5,298 nucleotides of DNA from Acidaminococcaceae bacterium. Its GTDB lineage: Bacteria > Bacillota > Negativicutes > Acidaminococcales > Acidaminococcaceae. Numbering within the stretch: position 1 is the stretch's first letter; each line of letters begins with the position of its first letter. Shown here piece by piece: positions 1-5,298 of this stretch. The DNA lies in NCBI GenBank assembly GCA_003512125.1, contig DOSQ01000024.1:1423-6720 (forward strand), written 5' to 3'. The position numbers and the translations under genes were made by a program. The notes beneath the pieces were generated by a model. That model did no database searches and was not told the DNA's origin. It saw only the letters and a program-made list of their open reading frames with translations.

Positions 1-746
1 TTATGGGGATGCAGGCTGATGATGGCCGCTTCCCGGTTGGGCAGGTGCTTGATAAAATATTCGATCTGGTCCGCATAGGTGTTGGGCGTACACATTTCAA
101 CCGTCGCCGGCAGATTGATGATGACCGGATTTTCTTTCGTAGCGCCCAGCGCTTCCATCACTTCATGGCAGATACGAACAGCAAAATCCTGTTCCGTTCC
201 CGTATAGCTTTCCGGAGAATATTCGTAGCGGATGTTCATGCCGCTGCGGGCTATTTCCTCTTCCGTCAGCTGGCGGATCAGCTTCGCGCCCTGCACGGCA
301 ATGTCCACAATGCCGTCCATGTCTTTCTGGAAGACGATTTTGCGCTGCAGGGTAGATGTGGAATTATAAAAATGAATGATAACATTTTTTGCGCCTTTGA
401 CAGACTCAAATGTTTTTCTGATCAACTCCGGTCTTGCCTGCACGAGAACCTGCAGCGTCACATCATCCGGCACCATGTCCTGTTCGATCAGGGTACGGAT
501 AATTTCATATTCGGTTTCGGAAGCAGAAGGAAATCCGATTTCAATTTCCTTAAAACCTATATCTATCAGAGTACGGAACATGCGCAGCTTTTCATGCAGC
601 TGCATAGGCGTAACCAGCGCCTGGTTGCCGTCCCGCAGATCTACGCTGCACCAAACGGGTGCTTTGTCAATAATATGGTCAGGCCATTCACGGTGTTCCA
701 ATGGAATCTGCGCAAAGGGAATATATTTCTTTGCCGGTGCTTTCAT
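1..746 (-). CDS. leuA: 2-isopropylmalate synthase, long (type 2) form, N-terminal part; runs off the left edge
   Basis: Condenses acetyl-CoA with 2-oxoisovalerate to 2-isopropylmalate, the first committed step of leucine synthesis, in the cytosol. The visible 248 residues cover the start of the TIM-barrel catalytic domain. Seen: KYIPF at residues 7-11, the WCSVDLRDGNQAL block at 32-44 with metal ligand Asp39, GFKEIEIGFPSAS at 64-76, QVLVQAR at 99-105, HFYNST at 125-130, YSPESYTGTE at 176-185, INLPATVEMCTPN at 210-222, and SLHPH at 244-248, whose two His are metal ligands in the family. The early KYxPF and WPD motifs are typical of the long Corynebacterium-like enzymes (about 550-600 residues). 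The rest of the barrel and the C-terminal leucine-feedback domain would lie beyond the edge. ATG at 746-744 is chosen because GAGGGGAG (753-760) sits 6 nt upstream and the N-terminus fits the family. A consensus promoter lies just upstream. No T-box or leader peptide fits the roughly 57-nt leader. Homocitrate synthase is unlikely given these motifs. Confidence 0.95.
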   Translation of the reverse strand, partial: MKAPAKKYIPFAQIPLEHREWPDHIIDKAPVWCSVDLRDGNQALVTPMQLHEKLRMFRTLIDIGFKEIEIGFPSASETEYEIIRTLIEQDMVPDDVTLQVLVQARPELIRKTFESVKGAKNVIIHFYNSTSTLQRKIVFQKDMDGIVDIAVQGAKLIRQLTEEEIARSGMNIRYEYSPESYTGTEQDFAVRICHEVMEALGATKENPVIINLPATVEMCTPNTYADQIEYFIKHLPNREAAIISLHPH

Positions 747-809
747 TTTCGACTCCCCTCTTCCTGCTTGCTTATTATACAATAATATAATACTGTAATT
801 GTGTCGATA

Positions 810-838
810 ATTATAACAACAAGCTACTAATAAGTCAA
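810..838 (-). promoter_or_regulatory. Sigma-A/sigma-70 type promoter for leuA
   Basis: Read on the minus strand, TTGACT (838-833) is followed by exactly 17 bp and then a perfect TATAAT (815-810). Transcription would start near 803, giving a leader of about 57 nt before the leuA ATG. The -35 box lies only 10 bp from the -35 box of the divergent promoter, so the two polymerases would probably compete or share upstream contacts. Box sequences and spacing are seen directly; the start site is inferred. Confidence 0.85.
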
Positions 839-848
839 ACCGATTTAT

Positions 849-877
849 TTGACCTGATACATTTTTTTTCATATAAT
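849..877 (+). promoter_or_regulatory. Sigma-A/sigma-70 type promoter for the CNNM/CorC transporter
   Basis: TTGACC (849-854), a 17-bp spacer containing a run of eight T (862-869), and a perfect TATAAT (872-877). Transcription would start near 884, leaving a leader of about 72 nt to the ATG at 956. It drives only the transporter gene, because a terminator-like palindrome follows that gene. Boxes and spacing are seen; the start site is inferred. Confidence 0.85.
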
Positions 878-892
878 TTATAAAAACAATAT

Positions 893-935
893 TACAGTGC
901 GCGCAACATTTGCACGGCCACTGCCAATCACTGTA
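893..935 (+). other. Possible stem-loop in the 5' leader of the transporter gene
   Basis: TACAGTG (893-899) is an exact inverted repeat of CACTGTA (929-935), with a 29-nt loop between them. A second CACTG (919-923) inside the loop could pair with CAGTG (895-899) instead, so two mutually exclusive stems can be drawn. The outer stem ends 2 nt before the Shine-Dalgarno sequence (938-946). The leader is far too short for the known M-box magnesium riboswitch. It could be a small RNA-level control element or chance; a 7-bp stem with a long loop is weak evidence. Confidence 0.25.
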
Positions 936-937
936 TT

Positions 938-946
938 AAGGAAGTG
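938..946 (+). promoter_or_regulatory. Ribosome binding site that decides the transporter start
   Basis: AAGGAAGTG differs from the ideal AAGGAGGTG at one base and lies 9 nt before ATG at 956. The in-frame GTG at 944, which would add four residues (MLRF), is part of this site and has no Shine-Dalgarno sequence of its own. The ATG is therefore the better start. Confidence 0.75.
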
Positions 947-955
947 TTACGTTTT

Positions 956-2239
956 ATGGTGGATGAAAACGAACTTTATCAATATCTGATAATCCTTTTC
1001 ATTTTTCTCTGCGGTTCTGCTTTTTATTCTGCTTCAGAAACCGCTCTCAGCACTGTCAATAAGATACGCATCAAAAACCTGGCCCGTAACGGAGACAGGA
1101 ACGCAGCCGGAATTTTGAAACTGGTGGAGCATTTCGACGAGGTCCTGTCAACCATTTTAGTTGGCAACAATCTCGTGAACATCGGCACGGCATCCATCGC
1201 CACCCTGCTTTGTATCAAGCTGGTAGGAGATGAAAACAGCGTTTCCGTCGCTACTGCCGTCACCACGATCGTCATCCTGATCGTAGGGGAAATTTCCCCA
1301 AAAAGCCTGGCCAAGGAATATCCTGAAGCCTTCCTGTTATCGTTCCATAAGTTGTTATGGTGGAATACCCGGTTGTTTACGCCGCTGAATCTGTTCTTCA
1401 AAAAGCTGAAGGACGGGCTCAGTCATATCGTTTCCGGCAAGAAGGAAGCAAAGCCGACCATCACGGAAGCAGAATTGAAAGTCATGGTAGACGAAGTAGA
1501 AAACGAGGGAACCATCAGCGAAGATGAAAGCGACCTTATCAAATCGGCAATTGAATTCAACGATATCCGGGTCAGGGAAATCTACACGCCCCGGGTAGAT
1601 ATGGTCGCCTGCAACATCACTGACAGCAACGCGGAAATCTACCGGCAGTTTACCACAAATCATTTCACCCGCTTACCGGTCTATGACGCGGAAGAAAACA
1701 CCATCATCGGCCTGTTGCACGCCAAGGACTTTTACAATTCGTATTTAAAGAATCCGAAATTCAACCTGAAAACCATTATTAAGAATATTGCGTATGTACA
1801 CCGTTCCACCAAAATATCCCTCTTGCTGAAAAACCTGCAGCGCAACAAACTGCAGATGGCTGCTGTCATTGACAGTTACGGCAGCGTGGCCGGTATTGTT
1901 ACGATTGAAGATATCATGGAAGAACTGGTAGGCGAAATCTGGGACGAACACGATGATGCTGTTTCCGTTTTCCACAAGCTGGGAAACAACAAATATCTGG
2001 TTTCCTGCGACAGCAACTCCCGAAATGCCAACCTCCGGGATCTTTTTGATTACATTCAGCTGGATTTCGATCTGTACAATCTGGAAAACCAGTCTATCAG
2101 CGGCTGGGTCATCGACTCATTGGGTGAAATTCCCAAAAAGGGAGACTCTTTCACCTATCAGGACCTGCATGTAGAAGTTACGAAAGTGGAACAGCATCGG
2201 CTAAAGAAAATTATCGTAACACATATGGTGAATAGCTAG
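956..2239 (+). CDS. CNNM/CorC (HlyC-like) family membrane protein, probable Mg2+ exporter
   Basis: A 427-residue integral membrane protein with the full domain order of the bacterial CNNM/CorC family. The DUF21 membrane domain (about 8-140) has hydrophobic segments near 8-30, 62-88, 97-115 and 122-137. It carries the signatures SASETALS (25-32), VGNNLVNIG (69-77) and GEISPKSLAKEYPE (111-124). Two CBS domains follow: CBS1 from about VREIYTPRVDMV (196-207) to IIGLLHAKDF (240-249), and CBS2 ending at VAGIVTIEDIMEELVGEIWDE (from 311). The C-terminal CorC_HlyC domain covers about 340-425, with SGWVIDSLGEIPKKGD at 392-407. Homologues such as MpfA of Staphylococcus aureus and CorC export Mg2+, probably in exchange for Na+, and the CBS pair binds ATP. 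The old 'hemolysin' label is misleading. No signal peptide is seen beyond the first membrane segment. The gene has its own promoter and is a single-gene unit, divergent from leuA and convergent with a Ca2+-ATPase. Family assignment is firm; substrate is inferred. Confidence 0.93.
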   Translation: MVDENELYQYLIILFIFLCGSAFYSASETALSTVNKIRIKNLARNGDRNAAGILKLVEHFDEVLSTILVGNNLVNIGTASIATLLCIKLVGDENSVSVATAVTTIVILIVGEISPKSLAKEYPEAFLLSFHKLLWWNTRLFTPLNLFFKKLKDGLSHIVSGKKEAKPTITEAELKVMVDEVENEGTISEDESDLIKSAIEFNDIRVREIYTPRVDMVACNITDSNAEIYRQFTTNHFTRLPVYDAEENTIIGLLHAKDFYNSYLKNPKFNLKTIIKNIAYVHRSTKISLLLKNLQRNKLQMAAVIDSYGSVAGIVTIEDIMEELVGEIWDEHDDAVSVFHKLGNNKYLVSCDSNSRNANLRDLFDYIQLDFDLYNLENQSISGWVIDSLGEIPKKGDSFTYQDLHVEVTKVEQHRLKKIIVTHMVNS

Positions 2240-2249
2240 AATAAAGAAT

Positions 2250-2424
2250 AAAAGCGTACAAGGGTTACGCAAAGCCGTTCGTGTCTGTGATTCCATGGAC
2301 TCATGTGCCTGTGGCTTCGAAACTCGGAGTTTCGCTCCTCAAACAGTCTCGCCACCACGGCACATTTCGTCTCATGGAATTATACAAACACTCCCGACGT
2401 TTTGCTTAATCCTTGTACGCTTTT
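2250..2424. repeat. Long nested imperfect palindrome with terminal inverted repeats (MITE-like or structured element)
   Basis: AAAAGCGTACAAGG (2250-2263) is an exact inverted repeat of CCTTGTACGCTTTT (2411-2424). Pairing continues inward to about 2275/2399 with one mismatch and two G-T pairs. Further in, the pairs stay in register: GTGT (2281-2284) with ACAC (2388-2391), ATTCCATG (2290-2297) with CATGGAAT (2373-2380), ATGTGCC (2303-2309) with GGCACAT (2359-2365), and GTGGC (2311-2315) with GCCAC (2351-2355). At the tip, CGAAACTC (2318-2325) faces GAGTTTCG (2327-2334). The element is therefore one arm folded on the other over about 175 bp. TA dinucleotides flank it (2249-2250 overlapping the left end, and 2425-2426), which would suit a mariner/Tc1-type MITE, but TA is too short to prove insertion. 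It fills nearly all of the 191-bp gap between two convergent genes. No convincing protein is encoded. Confidence 0.8.
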
Positions 2425-2430
2425 TAATTT
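2250..2430. terminator. Probable bidirectional intrinsic terminator formed by the palindrome
   Basis: On the plus strand the GC-containing terminal stem is followed by TTTTTAATTTTT (2421-2432), reaching the edge of the opposing gene. On the minus strand the same stem is followed by TTTTATTCTTTATT (2253-2240). The palindrome starts 11 nt after the transporter stop codon and ends 7 nt before the ATPase stop codon on the other strand, so it is placed to end both convergent transcripts. The stem is far longer than a usual terminator hairpin, so this may be a repeat element recruited as a terminator. Confidence 0.65.
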
Positions 2431-5073
2431 TTACTTATTGGTTGGCGTCTTATACCCAAAATGCTGACGGAACAGTTTCCGCAGCCCGTCCACAACAAGG
2501 ATGGATACGGCACAAAGCAGAACGAAGCTCCATTCCTGCCCATTCAGCGGAGCCGTCCGGAGTACGCTGCCGCCAAACAGCGTCAGCAGGAACTGGATCA
2601 GGATGATACCGCCCATGACCTGCAGAAATCCCGGATTCTTCCCTATATGGTCCAACAGGTCCAGACCTTCCACCCTTACATTGAACCCGTTGGCAACCGC
2701 CATGAAAATATAGGCACAGAAAAATCCCGTATAAGTATAAATGTGATCCGGGGCATCACGGAAAATGGAATCCACCCAGCTGCATTTATAAAAGGCAACC
2801 GCCACGAGGGTCATCCACAGACCGCTCAGCACAATGGTTGACATCATGCCCCTGGATACCAGCGGCGCGCTGCGTTTCTTCGGTTCTTCCCTCATGTAAC
2901 GGTCCAGGGCCGGCTCCCCGCCGAAGGCCAGCGCAGCCAGCGTATCCATCACCAGGTTGATCCAAAGAATCTGAATGATGGTCAGGGGCTTTTCCACACC
3001 GATAAAAGGCGCGATAAAATTGATCAGTACCGCAGAAAAGTTAATGGAAAGCTGGAACGTGATAAACTTGCAGATAGAATTGTAAATCGTCCGTCCGTAC
3101 AGGATCGCCTGTTTGATGGACAGGAAGTTATCGTCCAGAATGACAATATCGCCTGCCTCCTTGGCCACCTCTGTTCCGCTGCCCATGGCAAAGCCTACAT
3201 CGGCCCGCTTCAGAGCGGGGGAATCATTTACGCCGTCACCGGTCATTCCCACTACCAGATTCATGTCCTGGGCAATCGTGACCAGACGCAGCTTATCCAG
3301 CGGCAAAGCACGCGACACTACCCGAAGATCCGGGAGGTTTAATTTTATCTCCTCATCGGACATGGCGGCCAGTTCCTGGCTGGTCCAGACCTGATCTTCA
3401 GCCCGCTGCAACAGTCCCGCATCTTTTGCAATAGCCACTGCCGTTTCTTTCCGGTCCCCGGTGATCATAACGATCTGCACACCGGCTTCATGCACTCTTT
3501 TTATGGCTTCCACGGCTTCCGGGCGCACTTCGTCCCGGATTGCCAGAATTCCTGTAAGAGCCATTCCCTTTTGCGGCAGTTCCTGTCCGTAAACGGGTTT
3601 GGGGAAGGTACATAACGCCAGCATGCGGATGGCCCGGCCTGCCAGTTCCACCATTTTCTCATCCAGAGACTGTTTCATGGCCTCTGTAAAAGGAAGGCAG
3701 TGTCCCTTTTCGTCCCAGTAATAATCGCAGTACTGCATCAGTTTTTCCGGTGCACCTTTGGCCAGGGTATATTCACCGGCGCCCTGCACGACCGCAAAGG
3801 AGTATTTGGTGGCGCTGTTAAAAGGAACAAATGTATTCCGTAATGGCATCTGCAGCTTACGGTAGTCGCCAATATACCGGGTCAGGGCCCGTTCCGTAAT
3901 ATTACCGCCTACAATTGCGCCTTCCGCAACGGCGGCCGACGTATTGAGGACCACGTTTTCATAGGCCATTTCCCGGATCGGAACAGGGAGCTGGTCAAAG
4001 GATGTGTATTCCTTCAGATCTCCTGCGATAAAGCCCACAACCTCCAGCTGGCCTTTGGTAATAGTGCCTGTTTTATCGGTAAACAGCAGATTCAGGCTGC
4101 CCGCCGTCTCAATCCCTGTCAGTTTGCGAACCAGCACGTGATCGTTCAGCATCTTCCGCATGTTCAGGGAAGAAACGATGGCAATCATCAGAGGCAATCC
4201 TTCCGGCACTGCCATCACGATGATGATGACAGCCAGGATCAGCGCCTGTACCACATCGCTGATGACCTGGGCAGTGTTTGCAGCATAGGCAGCCCAGCCT
4301 CCGGCCATGAACAGTTTGTGCAAAAGCACCGCAAAAAATATCAGAATGCCTCCGGCATAACCGAAGTAACTGATTTTGTCTGCCAGGTGCTTCAGTTTCA
4401 GTTTCAGCGGACTGTCCCGGTCCACTTCTTTCAGTTCCTGGGTCAGCTGGCCGTATACGGAAGCGTCTCCAATCTTTTCCGCCCGCATCAGACCCTGCCC
4501 CTCCACTACGACAGAACCACGGTACAGGCAATACGGATTCAGAAAATCCGTTTCCCCGCCCCAGGAAAAATCAGGAGGAGCCGTTTTTTTCCCTGCTTCT
4601 TCACTTTCCCCGTTCAACGCCGCCTGATCCAGCTTCAGGGATCCATCCAGCAGCACACCGTCAACCGGGACCTTATCCCCGCTCTCCAGCTGCACCGCGT
4701 CCCCGACTACGATGTCATCGATGTGCAGTTCCACAGGCTGCCCGTCACGCCACACTTTACAGGTAATACGGCTGGCTTCTTCCTGCAGTTTCTGAAAGGC
4801 GTTCTCATTGTTATATTCAGACAACGTAGACACAAAAGTTGCTAATAGAATTGCCACAAAAATGCCCGCTGTCTCGATCCAGTCCGCATGCCCCATGTAA
4901 ACAAAGACCACATTGACGAGCAGTGCCACAATGAGGATCCGGATGATGGGATCCTGAAAATTATCCCAGAGTTTTTCCCAAAATGTCTGGCGGGGTGGCT
5001 GGCTTAATGCATTGTTGCCGTATTTTTTTAATGACTGTGCAGCTTCTTCGCTGGTCAGGCCGATTTTACTCAT
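2431..5073 (-). CDS. P-type Ca2+-transporting ATPase (P2 type, PMCA/SERCA-like)
   Basis: A complete 880-residue pump, predicted to use ATP to export Ca2+ across the cytoplasmic membrane. Order: N-terminal cation-ATPase domain (about 1-60), M1-M2 (about 43-85), actuator domain with NGES (154-157), M3-M4 (about 232-300) with PEGLP (290-294), phosphorylation motif DKTGT (Asp333), nucleotide-domain KGAPE (439-443), hinge motifs TGD (538-540) and TGDGVNDSP (611-619), then M5-M10 (about 665-866). Predicted Ca2+ ligands are Glu291 in M4 and Asn706 and Asp710 in M6. The M5 position matching SERCA Glu771 is Ala681, so only one Ca2+ per cycle is expected, as in PMCA-type pumps. The actuator motif is NGES rather than the usual TGES; the catalytic Glu is kept. 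The C-terminus is short, with no calmodulin-binding tail. ATG at 5073-5071 is supported by AGGAG (5083-5079) 5 nt upstream. No clear promoter is seen in the 117 nt before it, so readthrough from the upstream gene is possible. The substrate could include Mn2+. Confidence 0.95.
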   Translation of the reverse strand: MSKIGLTSEEAAQSLKKYGNNALSQPPRQTFWEKLWDNFQDPIIRILIVALLVNVVFVYMGHADWIETAGIFVAILLATFVSTLSEYNNENAFQKLQEEASRITCKVWRDGQPVELHIDDIVVGDAVQLESGDKVPVDGVLLDGSLKLDQAALNGESEEAGKKTAPPDFSWGGETDFLNPYCLYRGSVVVEGQGLMRAEKIGDASVYGQLTQELKEVDRDSPLKLKLKHLADKISYFGYAGGILIFFAVLLHKLFMAGGWAAYAANTAQVISDVVQALILAVIIIVMAVPEGLPLMIAIVSSLNMRKMLNDHVLVRKLTGIETAGSLNLLFTDKTGTITKGQLEVVGFIAGDLKEYTSFDQLPVPIREMAYENVVLNTSAAVAEGAIVGGNITERALTRYIGDYRKLQMPLRNTFVPFNSATKYSFAVVQGAGEYTLAKGAPEKLMQYCDYYWDEKGHCLPFTEAMKQSLDEKMVELAGRAIRMLALCTFPKPVYGQELPQKGMALTGILAIRDEVRPEAVEAIKRVHEAGVQIVMITGDRKETAVAIAKDAGLLQRAEDQVWTSQELAAMSDEEIKLNLPDLRVVSRALPLDKLRLVTIAQDMNLVVGMTGDGVNDSPALKRADVGFAMGSGTEVAKEAGDIVILDDNFLSIKQAILYGRTIYNSICKFITFQLSINFSAVLINFIAPFIGVEKPLTIIQILWINLVMDTLAALAFGGEPALDRYMREEPKKRSAPLVSRGMMSTIVLSGLWMTLVAVAFYKCSWVDSIFRDAPDHIYTYTGFFCAYIFMAVANGFNVRVEGLDLLDHIGKNPGFLQVMGGIILIQFLLTLFGGSVLRTAPLNGQEWSFVLLCAVSILVVDGLRKLFRQHFGYKTPTNK

Positions 5074-5129
5074 GAAGTCTCCTAATAGTAAAGACCGATT
5101 GCTACTGTGAATAAAAATATGCAGTAAGG

Positions 5130-5172
5130 AAAAGATATAAGCAAAACATCGGAAACGGTTTTGCGATATCTT
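5130..5172 (-). terminator. AT-rich terminator-like hairpin after the right-edge gene
   Basis: On the minus strand AAGATAT and GCAAAAC (5172-5158, with one unpaired C) pair with GTTTTGC and ATATCTT (5147-5132, with two unpaired bases) across a 10-nt loop. The sequence continues as TTTTCC, which is only a short T run. The hairpin lies 18 nt after the stop of the unidentified gene and 58 nt before the ATPase ATG. It would weaken or stop cotranscription of the ATPase with that gene. The stem is AT-rich and the T run short, so termination may be partial. Confidence 0.5.
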
Positions 5173-5190
5173 ATCCTCACCGCATCATTA

Positions 5191-5298
5191 TCAATGTACC
5201 GGATGGATCGGACGTTCGTCCTTCTCTTCCTCTTCCACATTTACACCTACCGGGCCTCCCACTACTGCCGGCAGACGAAGCAACTCGCTTTCCAGATG
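5191..5298 (-). CDS. C-terminal 35 codons of an unidentified protein; runs off the right edge
   Basis: The minus strand is open from the window edge to a TGA at 5193-5191. The tail reads LPAVVGGPVGVNV, then a highly charged EEEEKDER, then PIHPVH. A hydrophobic Gly/Val-rich stretch followed by an acidic cluster and a short His-containing end is visible, but I do not recognise the family. Of the other two minus-strand frames, one is closed by a stop and the other gives an unconvincing Ser/Gly/Arg-rich translation, so this frame is the best one. It lies upstream of the Ca2+-ATPase on the same strand with a 117-nt gap and a hairpin between them, so an operon is possible but not shown. Confidence 0.55.
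   Translation of the reverse strand, partial: HLESELLRLPAVVGGPVGVNVEEEEKDERPIHPVH

Noticed and set aside
774..779. A second TATAAT on the minus strand close to leuA
   Set aside because: It has no -35 box at a proper distance (ACAATT at 17 bp), and its start would fall almost on the ribosome binding site.
3..785. A 260-codon open frame on the plus strand
   Set aside because: It is the antisense shadow of leuA, whose minus-strand translation matches the 2-isopropylmalate synthase family along its whole length.
747..803. T-box or leader-peptide attenuator for leuA
   Set aside because: The leader is only about 57 nt from the predicted start site. No run of Leu codons, T-box sequence or terminator hairpin is present.
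956..2239. Hemolysin (toxin) function for the CNNM/CorC gene
   Set aside because: The hemolysin name is historical. The DUF21-CBS-CorC_HlyC architecture matches divalent-cation transporters, not pore-forming toxins.
2295..2606. A 103-codon plus-strand open frame starting inside the palindrome
   Set aside because: It runs from the repeat into the antisense of the ATPase, has no convincing ribosome binding site and no recognisable domain.
4390..4407. TTCAGT tandem hexamers (nearly three copies)
   Set aside because: They encode the LKLKLK stretch before M3 of the ATPase, a natural sequence in this linker; too short to be a meaningful repeat.
4138..4845. A 235-codon plus-strand open frame opposite the ATPase
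   Set aside because: Antisense shadow; it is rich in His, Gln and Arg, as expected from reading the complement of hydrophobic membrane codons.
5103..5126. TACTG/CAGTA inverted repeat before the ATPase
   Set aside because: A 5-bp stem with a 14-nt AT-rich loop is expected by chance, and no promoter or operator logic supports it.

Overview
The window is a piece of bacterial chromosome with mid-range base composition. The Shine-Dalgarno sequences are strong and AGGAG-like, and the two divergent promoters are near-perfect sigma-A/sigma-70 type (TTGAC, 17-bp spacer, TATAAT). The leucine enzyme is of the long 'type 2' form. Together these suggest a Bacillota (Firmicutes) member, perhaps a Negativicutes or clostridial lineage. 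That placement is an inference from protein flavour and signals only, and is tentative.

Layout from left to right. (1) Positions 1-746, minus strand: the N-terminal 248 residues of 2-isopropylmalate synthase (leuA), cut by the left edge. (2) Positions 747-955: a compact divergent promoter region. The leuA and transporter promoters lie back to back with their -35 boxes 10 bp apart. A short possible hairpin sits in the transporter's 5' leader. (3) Positions 956-2239, plus strand: a CNNM/CorC (HlyC-type 'hemolysin-like') membrane protein with DUF21, a CBS pair and a CorC_HlyC domain, probably a Mg2+ exporter. (4) Positions 2240-2430: the convergent gap. It is almost entirely filled by one long nested imperfect palindrome with a 14-bp perfect terminal inverted repeat. 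It probably ends both transcripts and may be a MITE-like dispersed element. (5) Positions 2431-5073, minus strand: a complete 880-residue P-type Ca2+-transporting ATPase of the PMCA/SERCA-like type, with one predicted Ca2+ site. (6) Positions 5074-5190: a spacer with a terminator-like hairpin. (7) Positions 5191-5298, minus strand: the last 35 codons of an unidentified gene.

The two complete genes both encode divalent-cation transporters (probable Mg2+ export and Ca2+ export). They are convergent and separated by the palindrome, so they are not an operon. leuA belongs to branched-chain amino acid synthesis and shares only the promoter region with the transporter. This is mostly ordinary housekeeping sequence. 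The palindromic element is the best candidate for something undescribed.
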